From: an uncultured Flavobacteriaceae bacterium
GTDB taxonomy: Bacteria > Bacteroidota > Bacteroidia > Flavobacteriales > Flavobacteriaceae
Length of the DNA: 7,542 bases
Direction of reading: 5' to 3'
Assembly: GCA_938074515.1 (NCBI GenBank)
Contig: CALJFV010000057.1
Span: 1 to 7,542, forward strand
Of this stretch, positions 1 to 4,676 are shown piece after piece. The first letter of the stretch is position 1, and every line of letters begins with the position of its first letter. Below the pieces are notes generated by a model, which was not told where the DNA came from, did not search any database, and was given only the letters and a program-made list of their open reading frames with translations. Position numbers and translations under genes: made by a program.

Positions 1-457
1 CAACAGGCGATGAATCGTCTATTAAGACCTTTACAATTTTCCCAGAAACCTCACTTTCAATTTCATTGAACAACTTCATGGCCTCAATAACGCACAAAAC
101 GCTGCCAGGGCTGACCGTATCTCCGACCTCCACAAATACAGATTTATCCGGTGAAGGTTTTCTATAAAACGTCCCGATTATTGGAGATTTTACGGTAATA
201 TATTTGTCGTTCTCTGCCGCGGGCGCGGGCGCTGCAGATTCGGCTACTGGTGCCGCAGGTGCAGGTGCATGCGCTTGCAATGCTGTTGGAGCGGCATGCG
301 TTACAACATGTGTCGCTGGATAAACAGAGGTTTCTGCGCGTTCGCTATCGCCCCCAGTTTTGATGGTGATTTTGATGTCTTCCATCTCAAGTTTTACTTC
401 ACTAGCGCCAGACTTGGCGACAAACTTGATTAAATTTTGAATGTCTTTAATGTCCAT
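1..457 (-). CDS. accB: Biotin carboxyl carrier protein of acetyl-CoA carboxylase (3' end beyond window)
   Basis: This cytoplasmic subunit carries the biotin that is carboxylated by AccC and then delivers carboxylate to acetyl-CoA, making malonyl-CoA for fatty-acid synthesis. The first 152 residues are visible. Residues 1-36 (MDIKDIQNLIKFV start) match the AccB N-terminal region. Residues 46-82 form an Ala/Pro-rich flexible linker. The biotinyl domain starts near residue 86 (YITVKSPIIGTFYR) and contains the biotinylation motif EAMKLFNEIE, with the acceptor lysine at 128. AccB proteins are usually about 155-165 residues, so only roughly the last ten residues are missing past base 1. The start is the ATG at 455-457. 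It lies 26 bases after the fabH stop on the same strand, so the two are probably co-transcribed. In related genomes accC usually follows, but that lies outside the window. The EAMKL form, rather than EAMKM, is a common variant and does not suggest loss of function. Confidence 0.95.
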   Translation of the reverse strand, partial: MDIKDIQNLIKFVAKSGASEVKLEMEDIKITIKTGGDSERAETSVYPATHVVTHAAPTALQAHAPAPAAPVAESAAPAPAAENDKYITVKSPIIGTFYRKPSPDKSVFVEVGDTVSPGSVLCVIEAMKLFNEIESEVSGKIVKVLIDDSSPV

Positions 458-483
458 AAGTCTTGTTTTATATAAACTCTAAT

Positions 484-1482
484 TTATGCTCCGTTATACG
501 CCCAGGTTAAATAAACGGCGCCCCATGTAAATCCTCCGCCAAAAGCGGCAAAAACAAGGCCGTCTCCCTTTTTGAGCTGAGATTCGTAATCCATCAAACA
601 AAGAGGTAAGGTTGCCGATGTTGTATTGCCATAACGCTGTATATTCATCATTACTTTATCTTCGGTGACTTCCATGCGGTTTGCTGCGGCATCAATAATG
701 CGCTTGTTGGCTTGATGCGGCACAAGCCACTGTATGTCCTGGCTTGTTAGCCCGTTTTGCTCCATAACTCGGCCACAAGCATCTGCCATATTCGACACCG
801 CAAATTTAAATACTGTTTTGCCGTCCTGAAATACATAATGCTGTTTATTAACGACCGTTTCTTCTGAGGCAGGCAATATTGATCCGCCCGCATCCATTTT
901 CAAGTGATTTCTACCAATACCATCCGAGCGCAAATACTCGTCTTGGAGGCCAAGGCCTTCTGTGTTCGGCTCAAACAAAACTGCACCAGCCCCATCACCA
1001 AAAATAATGCAGGTTGTTCGGTCAGTATAATCAATTACCGATGACATTTTATCCGCGCCAATCAATAAAACTTTTTTGTAGCGACCCGATTCAATATAAG
1101 CTGCCGCGGTACTCATTCCGTACAAAAAACTGGAGCAGGCTGCCGATAAGTCATATGAAAAAGCATTTGTGGCCCCTATTTCTGTGGCAACGTAAACCCC
1201 TGTTGAAGCCACAAGCATGTCTGGTGTGGCCGTCGCCATAATCAATAAATCGATTTCCTTAGGATCAACTTTTGACTTTTCCAAAAGTTGTTGAGCGGCT
1301 TTAATGGCCATAAAAGAAGTTCCTTGGCCTGGCTCTTTTAAAATACGTCGTTCTTTGATGCCTGTTCGCGAGACGATCCATTCATCATTTGTGTCGACCA
1401 TTGTTGCCAAAATATCGTTGGTCAAGACGTAATCTGGAACATAGCCTCCTACAGCGGTGATGGCTGCTTTAATTTTTGTCAT
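484..1482 (-). CDS. fabH: Beta-ketoacyl-ACP synthase III (KAS III)
   Basis: KAS III condenses acetyl-CoA (or a branched primer) with malonyl-ACP and so starts each fatty-acid chain in the cytoplasm. The 332-residue protein has the normal family length. The catalytic triad is visible: Cys116 in DLSAACSSF, His256 in VPHQANKRI and Asn286 in YGNTTSATLP. Other hallmarks are the N-terminal GGYVPDYVLTN, the DEWIVSRTGIKERR segment at 33-46, FGDGAGAVLF at 161-170 and the C-terminal FGGGFTWG loop. The ATG at 1480-1482 gives the canonical N-terminus. The gene follows rpmF after a 177-base gap containing a terminator-like hairpin, and accB follows it closely. Grouping with accB puts the first two steps of fatty-acid synthesis together. 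I found no perfect TAnnTTTG box in front of it; the best is GAATTTTG at 1514-1521 on the minus strand, without a matching -33 element. Its promoter is therefore unresolved. Confidence 0.97.
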   Translation of the reverse strand: MTKIKAAITAVGGYVPDYVLTNDILATMVDTNDEWIVSRTGIKERRILKEPGQGTSFMAIKAAQQLLEKSKVDPKEIDLLIMATATPDMLVASTGVYVATEIGATNAFSYDLSAACSSFLYGMSTAAAYIESGRYKKVLLIGADKMSSVIDYTDRTTCIIFGDGAGAVLFEPNTEGLGLQDEYLRSDGIGRNHLKMDAGGSILPASEETVVNKQHYVFQDGKTVFKFAVSNMADACGRVMEQNGLTSQDIQWLVPHQANKRIIDAAANRMEVTEDKVMMNIQRYGNTTSATLPLCLMDYESQLKKGDGLVFAAFGGGFTWGAVYLTWAYNGA

Positions 1483-1577
1483 ACGCTTTGGAATAAAATT
1501 TGCGCTTTTTAGCCAAAATTCCAGTTTTAGGGGGGAAAATTACTAATTTTTGAACAAAACGCGTCTGTTTTTATAGG

Positions 1578-1603
1578 TTTTGTGCGATTTTAAGCGCACA
1601 AAA
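1578..1603. repeat. Perfect 9-bp inverted repeat between rpmF and fabH
   Basis: The arms TTTTGTGCG (1578-1586) and CGCACAAAA (1595-1603) are exact reverse complements around an 8-base centre. On the minus strand the hairpin lies just past the rpmF terminator, and its first four bases share that terminator's T-tract. It is not followed by a T-run on either strand, so it is not itself a standard terminator. It could be an operator for the fabH-accB unit or an mRNA stem near the 5' end of a read-through transcript. No regulator is identified. Confidence 0.55.
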
Positions 1604-1630
1604 AAACCCTCACTTTAATTCAAATGAGAG
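1600..1630 (-). terminator. Rho-independent-type terminator after rpmF
   Basis: Read on the minus strand, the arm CTCTCATTT (1630-1622) pairs with AAGTGAGGG (1615-1607) over nine positions. Two of these are G-U wobbles and the loop is six bases. A run of seven T follows (1606-1600). It starts 29 bases after the rpmF stop codon. This would end or attenuate the DUF177-rpmF transcript before fabH. The stem is only moderately stable because of the wobbles, so partial read-through into fabH is plausible. Confidence 0.75.
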
Positions 1631-1659
1631 TTCTATTTAGTGCTTTATGCAATCGTGTT

Positions 1660-1854
1660 TTAAGCCTCTTGCGCTACAGCGTCGATAACTACTTGACCTT
1701 TATAGTACAATTTGCCTTCATGCCAGTGGGCACGGTGGTATAGATGTGCCTCGCCAGTAGTTGGGTCTGTCGCAATCTGAGCAACAGTAGCTTTGTAATG
1801 GGTGCGTCTTTTATCTCTTCTTGTTTTAGAGATTTTTCTTTTAGGATGTGCCAT
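1660..1854 (-). CDS. rpmF: 50S ribosomal protein L32
   Basis: L32 is a small basic protein of the large ribosomal subunit. The 64-residue sequence begins [20 protein letters not shown], the conserved RNA-binding start of bacterial L32. The C-terminal half ([20 protein letters not shown]) is the form with His and Tyr instead of the paired CxxC cysteines of zinc-binding L32. There is no cysteine at all, so it is a zinc-free type. The ATG at 1852-1854 is unambiguous and lies 9 bases after the DUF177 stop, indicating one transcript. Linkage of rpmF to a DUF177/YceD gene is conserved across many bacterial phyla. A terminator hairpin follows. Confidence 0.98.
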   Translation of the reverse strand: MAHPKRKISKTRRDKRRTHYKATVAQIATDPTTGEAHLYHRAHWHEGKLYYKGQVVIDAVAQEA

Positions 1855-1863
1855 GGCGCAATA

Positions 1864-2400
1864 TTATTTGTCCGTTAATAGTTTTTTTAAATTATTCCAA
1901 CGAGGATCAACATCTTCTAATTGATTTTGTTGTGCTCCCTTTGGTTTGAGTGCTTCTAACTGTTCGAGTACCTCGCTTTTTAACGTGCCTTCTGCGATTC
2001 CTGGATGAATTCTCTTGCTGGGCAAAGCCAAGACAATAGATTCATATACCTGTTGTTGAATATTTACTTGATACGCGCCGTGGGGCAGTATCAAGAGCTC
2101 ATCCTGCATGTCGTCTTGCTCTTGGCCAAACTTTACAACAAAATGATAATTGCCCTCAACATCCAAATCAAAAGGCTCATCGGTGCGGTCGCAGGAGACG
2201 TTTACCGATCCATCAAATGACAGCTCAATCTCGAGCATATTTGGTTTTTTATCCAAAATCACCTCGAGTTTTATGTCTGCTTGATGGAACTCATCGTACT
2301 CAAAATGCTCAAAGAACTTTTTTCCAAGATCAAAGTCATATTTGTGTCGGCCTATTTTTAACCCCACAAAAGGAATGGTATATTCTTTCATTTCCTTCAT
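1864..2400 (-). CDS. DUF177 / YceD family protein
   Basis: This 178-residue protein belongs to the DUF177 (YceD) family, which is nearly always encoded directly before rpmF and is thought to act in large-subunit rRNA maturation or translation; its biochemical role here is not shown by the sequence. It is soluble, with no signal peptide or membrane segment. Family features are the core around residues 60-90 with Cys70 followed by DRTDEPFDLD, the segment VYESIVLALPSKRIHPG at 118-134, and a C-terminal DPRWNNLKKL at 165-174. I chose the ATG at 2398-2400 (MKEMKEYTIPF) over a GTG two codons upstream at 2404-2406, because the ATG gives the typical start and abuts a five-codon leader frame. A TATCTTTG box at 2444-2451 suggests its own promoter after pdxA. 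The rpmF start is 9 bases downstream. Confidence 0.9.
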   Translation of the reverse strand: MKEMKEYTIPFVGLKIGRHKYDFDLGKKFFEHFEYDEFHQADIKLEVILDKKPNMLEIELSFDGSVNVSCDRTDEPFDLDVEGNYHFVVKFGQEQDDMQDELLILPHGAYQVNIQQQVYESIVLALPSKRIHPGIAEGTLKSEVLEQLEALKPKGAQQNQLEDVDPRWNNLKKLLTDK

Positions 2401-2414
2401 GTGCACAATAACAT
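2397..2414 (-). other. Five-codon leader ORF overlapping the DUF177 start
   Basis: On the minus strand an ATG at 2412-2414 reads M-L-L-C-T-stop. Its TGA (2397-2399) overlaps the DUF177 ATG as ATGA. A GGAG sequence (2421-2424) sits six bases before this ATG, a better Shine-Dalgarno placement than any seen for DUF177 itself. It may couple translation into DUF177 or tune initiation. With only five codons it could also be chance. Confidence 0.3.
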
Positions 2415-2443
2415 TTTAATCTCCGGCCCTAAAAAGGCGGTCG

Positions 2444-2451
2444 CAAAGATA
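2444..2451 (-). promoter_or_regulatory. Bacteroidota -7 box before DUF177-rpmF
   Basis: The minus strand reads TATCTTTG, a full match to the TAnnTTTG -7 element of Bacteroidota. Transcription would begin near 2440 and give a leader of about 40 bases before the DUF177 ATG. No clear TTTG -33 element is seen 19-21 bases upstream, so the promoter call rests on the -7 box and its position between pdxA and DUF177. Confidence 0.6.
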
Positions 2452-2475
2452 GTAAATAATTTTATTTGCCTGAAC

Positions 2476-3543
2476 CTAATGGTGTTTCTTTTTGGTTGAT
2501 GGCTTTTTTGCGGAAATTTCAAGGGGCGCTGCAGTTAATTTTTGATGCATCTTTCGATGGCGCACTACGTTTAACGCGGTAAATACAGCTTCTTTAAAGG
2601 AACTTATATTGGCCTTGTCCTTTCCTGCAATATCAAAGGCGGTGCCGTGATCTGGAGAAGTCCGCACAGCATTCAAGCCGGCTGTAAAATTGACTCCAGC
2701 GCCAAACGACAAGGTTTTAAAGGGAATCAGGCCTTGGTCGTGGTACGCCGCCAATACCGCATCAAACTGCTTGTACTGACCAGAACCAAAAAATCCATCC
2801 GCCGGGTATGGGCCAAACACTAAAGCGCCTTCCTCGCGAAGGGCATTGATTGTGGGCGCCATAATTTCTTGATCTTCACTGCCAATGACTCCTTGATCGC
2901 CAGAATGAGGGTTCACTCCGAGCACGGCAATTTTTGGACGGGTAATTCTAAAGTCTTGGGTCAGAGAGGCGATCATTGCTGTGGCCTTTTGTCTAATTAA
3001 TTCCTTTGTAATCTGAGACGGGGCGTCTTTAACGGGTACGTGGTCGGTCAAGAGTCCGACTCTTACTTCCTCCGAGACCATAAACATCAATGCTGACCCG
3101 CCGAGCGCTTTAGCGAGATAATCTGTGTGTCCTGGAAACTTAAACTCCTCAGATTGACTGTTTTTTTTATCGATCGGCGCGGTAACCAAGGCGTCAATTT
3201 GCTTGTTTTTTAGGGCTTCAACCGATTTTTTTAGTGAAACAATGGCTAAAGCTCCTGACTTGGGGTCGACTTTGCCATACTGAACCTCAAAAGATTCTGT
3301 CCAGGCGTTAAACACATTGATTTTTCCATGGCTAATCTGGCTCAAATCACTCAGCGCGGTCAGGTGACATTCAAGGTCCAGTTCTTTTTTATACCAAGTC
3401 AAAAACTTAATGTTCGCAAAAACAACCGGAGTACAGAATTCAAGCATTCTGGGGTCCGAAAAGCTCTTAAGGACAATTTCAGGGCCTATTCCATTGAGGT
3501 CGCCGATTGAAATTCCTATAATTATCGGGTTGTTTTTTGCCAT
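2476..3543 (-). CDS. pdxA: 4-hydroxythreonine-4-phosphate dehydrogenase
   Basis: PdxA oxidises 4-phosphohydroxy-L-threonine with NAD(P)+ in the DXP-dependent route to pyridoxal 5'-phosphate (vitamin B6), in the cytoplasm. The 355-residue protein starts MAKNNPIIIGISIGDLNGIGPE, the conserved N-terminal loop. FPGHTDYLA carries the substrate-binding His139-Thr140. The three expected metal-ligand histidines are His168 (LLTDHVPV), His213 (VNPHSGD) and His268 (AAYHDQGLIPFK). SPDHGTAFDIAGKDKA at 296-311 is the conserved C-terminal motif, and a short basic tail (KKPSTKKKHH) follows. The frame is open another 46 codons upstream, but that extension crosses the divergent promoter and the ribE start and has no family similarity, so the ATG at 3541-3543 is the start. 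The gene is divergent from ribE across 46 bases. Confidence 0.96.
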   Translation of the reverse strand: MAKNNPIIIGISIGDLNGIGPEIVLKSFSDPRMLEFCTPVVFANIKFLTWYKKELDLECHLTALSDLSQISHGKINVFNAWTESFEVQYGKVDPKSGALAIVSLKKSVEALKNKQIDALVTAPIDKKNSQSEEFKFPGHTDYLAKALGGSALMFMVSEEVRVGLLTDHVPVKDAPSQITKELIRQKATAMIASLTQDFRITRPKIAVLGVNPHSGDQGVIGSEDQEIMAPTINALREEGALVFGPYPADGFFGSGQYKQFDAVLAAYHDQGLIPFKTLSFGAGVNFTAGLNAVRTSPDHGTAFDIAGKDKANISSFKEAVFTALNVVRHRKMHQKLTAAPLEISAKKPSTKKKHH

Positions 3544-3568
3544 ATGAGCGCTGTGGGTGTTACTTTTG
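3536..3568 (+). promoter_or_regulatory. Promoter of ribE (-33 TTTG, -7 TACTTTTG)
   Basis: TTTG at 3536-3539 and TACTTTTG at 3561-3568 are separated by 21 bases, matching the Bacteroidota promoter pattern TTTG-N19-21-TAnnTTTG. Transcription should begin around 3572, leaving a leader of about 17 bases before the ribE ATG at 3590. The -33 element lies inside the first codons of pdxA on the other strand. Confidence 0.75.
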
Positions 3569-3598
3569 CAAAGGTAAATAATTGAGGTCATGTTCACA
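3569..3598 (-). promoter_or_regulatory. Probable promoter of pdxA (-7 TACCTTTG)
   Basis: The minus strand reads TACCTTTG at 3576-3569, again a full TAnnTTTG match, directly abutting the ribE -7 box on the opposite strand. The best -33 candidate is a weak TGTG at 3598-3595 with an 18-base spacer, lying inside ribE. The predicted start site near 3565 gives a leader of about 20 bases before the pdxA ATG. The weak -33 makes this less certain than the ribE promoter. Confidence 0.6.
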
Positions 3599-4186
3599 GG
3601 TATTATAGAATCTATTGGCGAAATAATTGCGCTCAATCCGGATGGGGGAAATCTGCACATTACTGTGCGTTGCGATTTCACCCATGAGTTAAAAATCGAC
3701 CAATCGTTGGCTCATGATGGGGTTTGTCTCACCGTGGTCGCTATAAGTGGCGATCAATATACCGTAACCGCTATTGAAGAAACCTTAGAAAAAACTAACC
3801 TCAGCCATTGGCGGGTGGGTGGCCTCGTGAATTTGGAGCGCGCCATGCAGCTGGGCGATCGCCTTGACGGGCATATTGTCCAAGGACACGTCGACCTAGT
3901 CGGTTCCTGCACCCTGGTGGAAGAAAAAGACGGGAGTTGGCGCTATTTGTTTGCTTACGAGAAAGATTCCGGGCATGTCACAGTCTCCAAAGGCTCTGTA
4001 ACCATTAACGGGGTAAGTTTGACTGTGGTGGAGAGTGCTCCGGGTCTAGTCGGCGTGGCCATTATTCCTTATACTTACGAACACACCAATTTTAAAGCCC
4101 TCGGCGTGGGTAGTGCGGTCAATCTAGAGTTTGATATTATCGGAAAGTATGTGGCGCGCATTAGTCGCGGCTACGCTGGGATTTAA
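3590..4186 (+). CDS. ribE: Riboflavin synthase, alpha chain
   Basis: The enzyme dismutates two 6,7-dimethyl-8-ribityllumazine molecules to riboflavin and a pyrimidinedione, the last step of vitamin B2 synthesis. The 198 residues make two tandem lumazine-binding domains, about 1-97 and 98-198. The start MFTGIIESIG is the family hallmark, and Phe2 is expected in the active site. Domain 1 has DGVCLTV (43-49, Cys46) and GHIVQGHVD (94-102). Domain 2 has SVTINGVSLTV (136-146) and IPYTYEHTNF (159-168). YTYEHT stands where many homologues have HTLEHT. Length is normal. The ATG is fixed by the motif and lies just after a matching promoter. The gene is divergent from pdxA, and its last 26 bases overlap the small membrane protein gene on the other strand. 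FMN derived from riboflavin is the cofactor of PdxH, a possible reason for the pairing, though that is inference. Confidence 0.97.
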   Translation: MFTGIIESIGEIIALNPDGGNLHITVRCDFTHELKIDQSLAHDGVCLTVVAISGDQYTVTAIEETLEKTNLSHWRVGGLVNLERAMQLGDRLDGHIVQGHVDLVGSCTLVEEKDGSWRYLFAYEKDSGHVTVSKGSVTINGVSLTVVESAPGLVGVAIIPYTYEHTNFKALGVGSAVNLEFDIIGKYVARISRGYAGI

Positions 4187-4364
4187 TCTGCTTATACGCC
4201 CAATAAAGCCCGAACGCTAAACCGGCCACAATTAAGTAGTGTAAATGTTGGTCGATGGGGAGTTCCCCGTCTGGCGGCGGCGGCGGACCTTGTGCCCACA
4301 AGGTTCCAGAAAAAACCAGTGCCACGAGGGTGGTTAAAAGCACTCTATAGTTGGGGTCTCTCAT
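4161..4364 (-). CDS. Small membrane protein with signal peptide, Pro-rich linker and LPID-TM tail
   Basis: This 67-residue protein has no assigned function. Residues 1-25 (MRDPNYRVLLTTLVALVFSG then TLWAQ) look like a signal peptide cleaved after WAQ. Next come five prolines (PPPPPDGELPID), then a hydrophobic segment (about 45-60, LHYLIVAGLAFGLYWAY) and a basic end (KQIKSQRSRD). This resembles the small flavobacterial proteins annotated as having a PID-CTERM sorting-like tail, in which LPID precedes a helix and basic residues. That assignment is from memory and the sorting partner is not in the window. I chose the ATG at 4362-4364; a TTG three codons upstream overlaps the promoter box at 4371-4378. 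The stop lies inside the ribE 3' end. Coding is supported by the coherent signal-linker-helix-basic layout despite the small size. Confidence 0.72.
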   Translation of the reverse strand: MRDPNYRVLLTTLVALVFSGTLWAQGPPPPPDGELPIDQHLHYLIVAGLAFGLYWAYKQIKSQRSRD

Positions 4365-4370
4365 ACGCCC

Positions 4371-4378
4371 CAAAGATA
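4371..4378 (-). promoter_or_regulatory. -7 box for the small membrane protein gene
   Basis: The minus strand reads TATCTTTG, a full match to TAnnTTTG, ending seven bases before the ATG at 4364. The predicted start of transcription would be about 3 bases before that ATG, so the mRNA would be nearly leaderless. No good -33 element is seen. Its position argues against the TTG start at 4373, which lies within the box. Confidence 0.5.
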
Positions 4379-4386
4379 ATTTAATT

Positions 4387-4533
4387 TTATATTCTCGGTG
4401 TTAAAGCCATGAAAAATTGCGCCGCTACAGCGTGCAGACCGCGTCGCTTTGTGGGTGAAGCATTTCTGTCATACGCCAGAACCTCCTCAAACGATGCTTC
4501 TATAAAACCCTTGTCATTTGTTTTTGTTTCCAA
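4387..4533 (-). other. Short open frame in GC-richer island; possible gene relic or intergenic repeat
   Basis: Reading the minus strand from a TTG at 4533 to a TAA at 4387-4389 gives 48 residues. The protein-like middle reads FEEVLAYDRNASPTKRRGLH, followed by AVAAQFFMALTPRI before the stop. The frame is open for 52 codons after a TGA at 4543-4545 and has no ATG near its beginning. Frames this short often occur by chance. The GC-richer composition against AT-rich surroundings suggests either the remnant of a gene or a dispersed intergenic element. I do not assign a product. Confidence 0.25.
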
Positions 4534-4615
4534 ACTGTTAATTCAGGGTTAACACGAGCTAAATTTTAATTTAAATACCAATAATTCTTGACGGTCTAAT
4601 AACACTGGGGTAAAC

Positions 4616-4669
4616 TAGTTTTTGAGCCTCAAACCTACTTTTGTGTTCAACAACAAGCTCAAAAAACTA
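4616..4669. repeat. Inverted repeats around the receptor promoter (candidate operator)
   Basis: TAGTTTTTGAGC at 4616-4627 is matched in reverse complement by GCTCAAAAAACTA at 4657-4669, which has one extra A. Inside the left arm a 13-base palindrome, TTTGAG-C-CTCAAA, spans 4621-4633. In total three copies of the hexamer TTTGAG (one forward, two reversed) surround the -7 box at 4636-4643. The left arm lies in the promoter spacer and the right arm in the leader, a layout suited to binding of a dimeric regulator. No regulator gene is nearby in the window. Confidence 0.45.
4636..4643 (+). promoter_or_regulatory. -7 box of the receptor-phytase operon
   Basis: TACTTTTG fully matches TAnnTTTG. It would place the start of transcription near 4647-4650 and give an A-rich leader of nearly 30 bases. 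The expected -33 region (about 4611-4616) has no TTTG, so this promoter may depend on an activator. That fits the inverted repeats surrounding it. Confidence 0.6.
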
Positions 4670-4676
4670 AACAAGA

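Larger units (their letters stand above)
4365..4676. other. Intergenic region between the small membrane protein and the receptor
   Basis: These 312 bases hold no confident gene. The part nearest the small gene carries its promoter box. Bases 4400-4500 are about 51% G+C, while 4501-4600 are only about 28%, so composition changes sharply. The GC-richer part contains a short open frame on the minus strand and the inverted arms GAAGCAT (4457-4463) and ATGCTTC (4494-4500), with a smaller TTCTG/CAGAA pair inside. The AT-rich part leads into the receptor promoter and its repeats. Confidence 0.8.

Noticed and set aside
1014..1241. Plus-strand open frame of 75 codons inside fabH
   Set aside because: It is antisense to conserved KAS III sequence including the catalytic Cys116 region, and it has no protein-like features.
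2401..2406. GTG start two codons upstream of the chosen DUF177 ATG
   Set aside because: The ATG at 2400 gives the usual family N-terminus, and the GTG lies 14 bases after the GGAG, too far for good initiation.
3544..3681. A 46-codon N-terminal extension of pdxA on the minus strand
   Set aside because: It runs through the divergent promoter and the first codons of ribE and does not resemble PdxA. The family start MAKNNPIIIGISIGD begins at 3543.
4365..4373. TTG start adding three residues to the small membrane protein
   Set aside because: It sits inside the TATCTTTG promoter box, and the ATG at 4364 gives a normal signal peptide.
489..4480. Recurrent ATACGCC heptamer near 497, 4193, 4364 and 4471
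   Set aside because: The first two copies encode the WAY segments of FabH and the small protein, the others have different contexts, and the spacing is irregular; this is likely chance.
4466..4517. CTGTCAT (4466-4472) and TTGTCAT (4511-4517) as E. coli-type Pho box halves before the phytase operon
   Set aside because: The paired 11-base tandem repeat of a true Pho box is missing, the halves are 45 bases apart, and the E. coli consensus may not apply to Bacteroidota.
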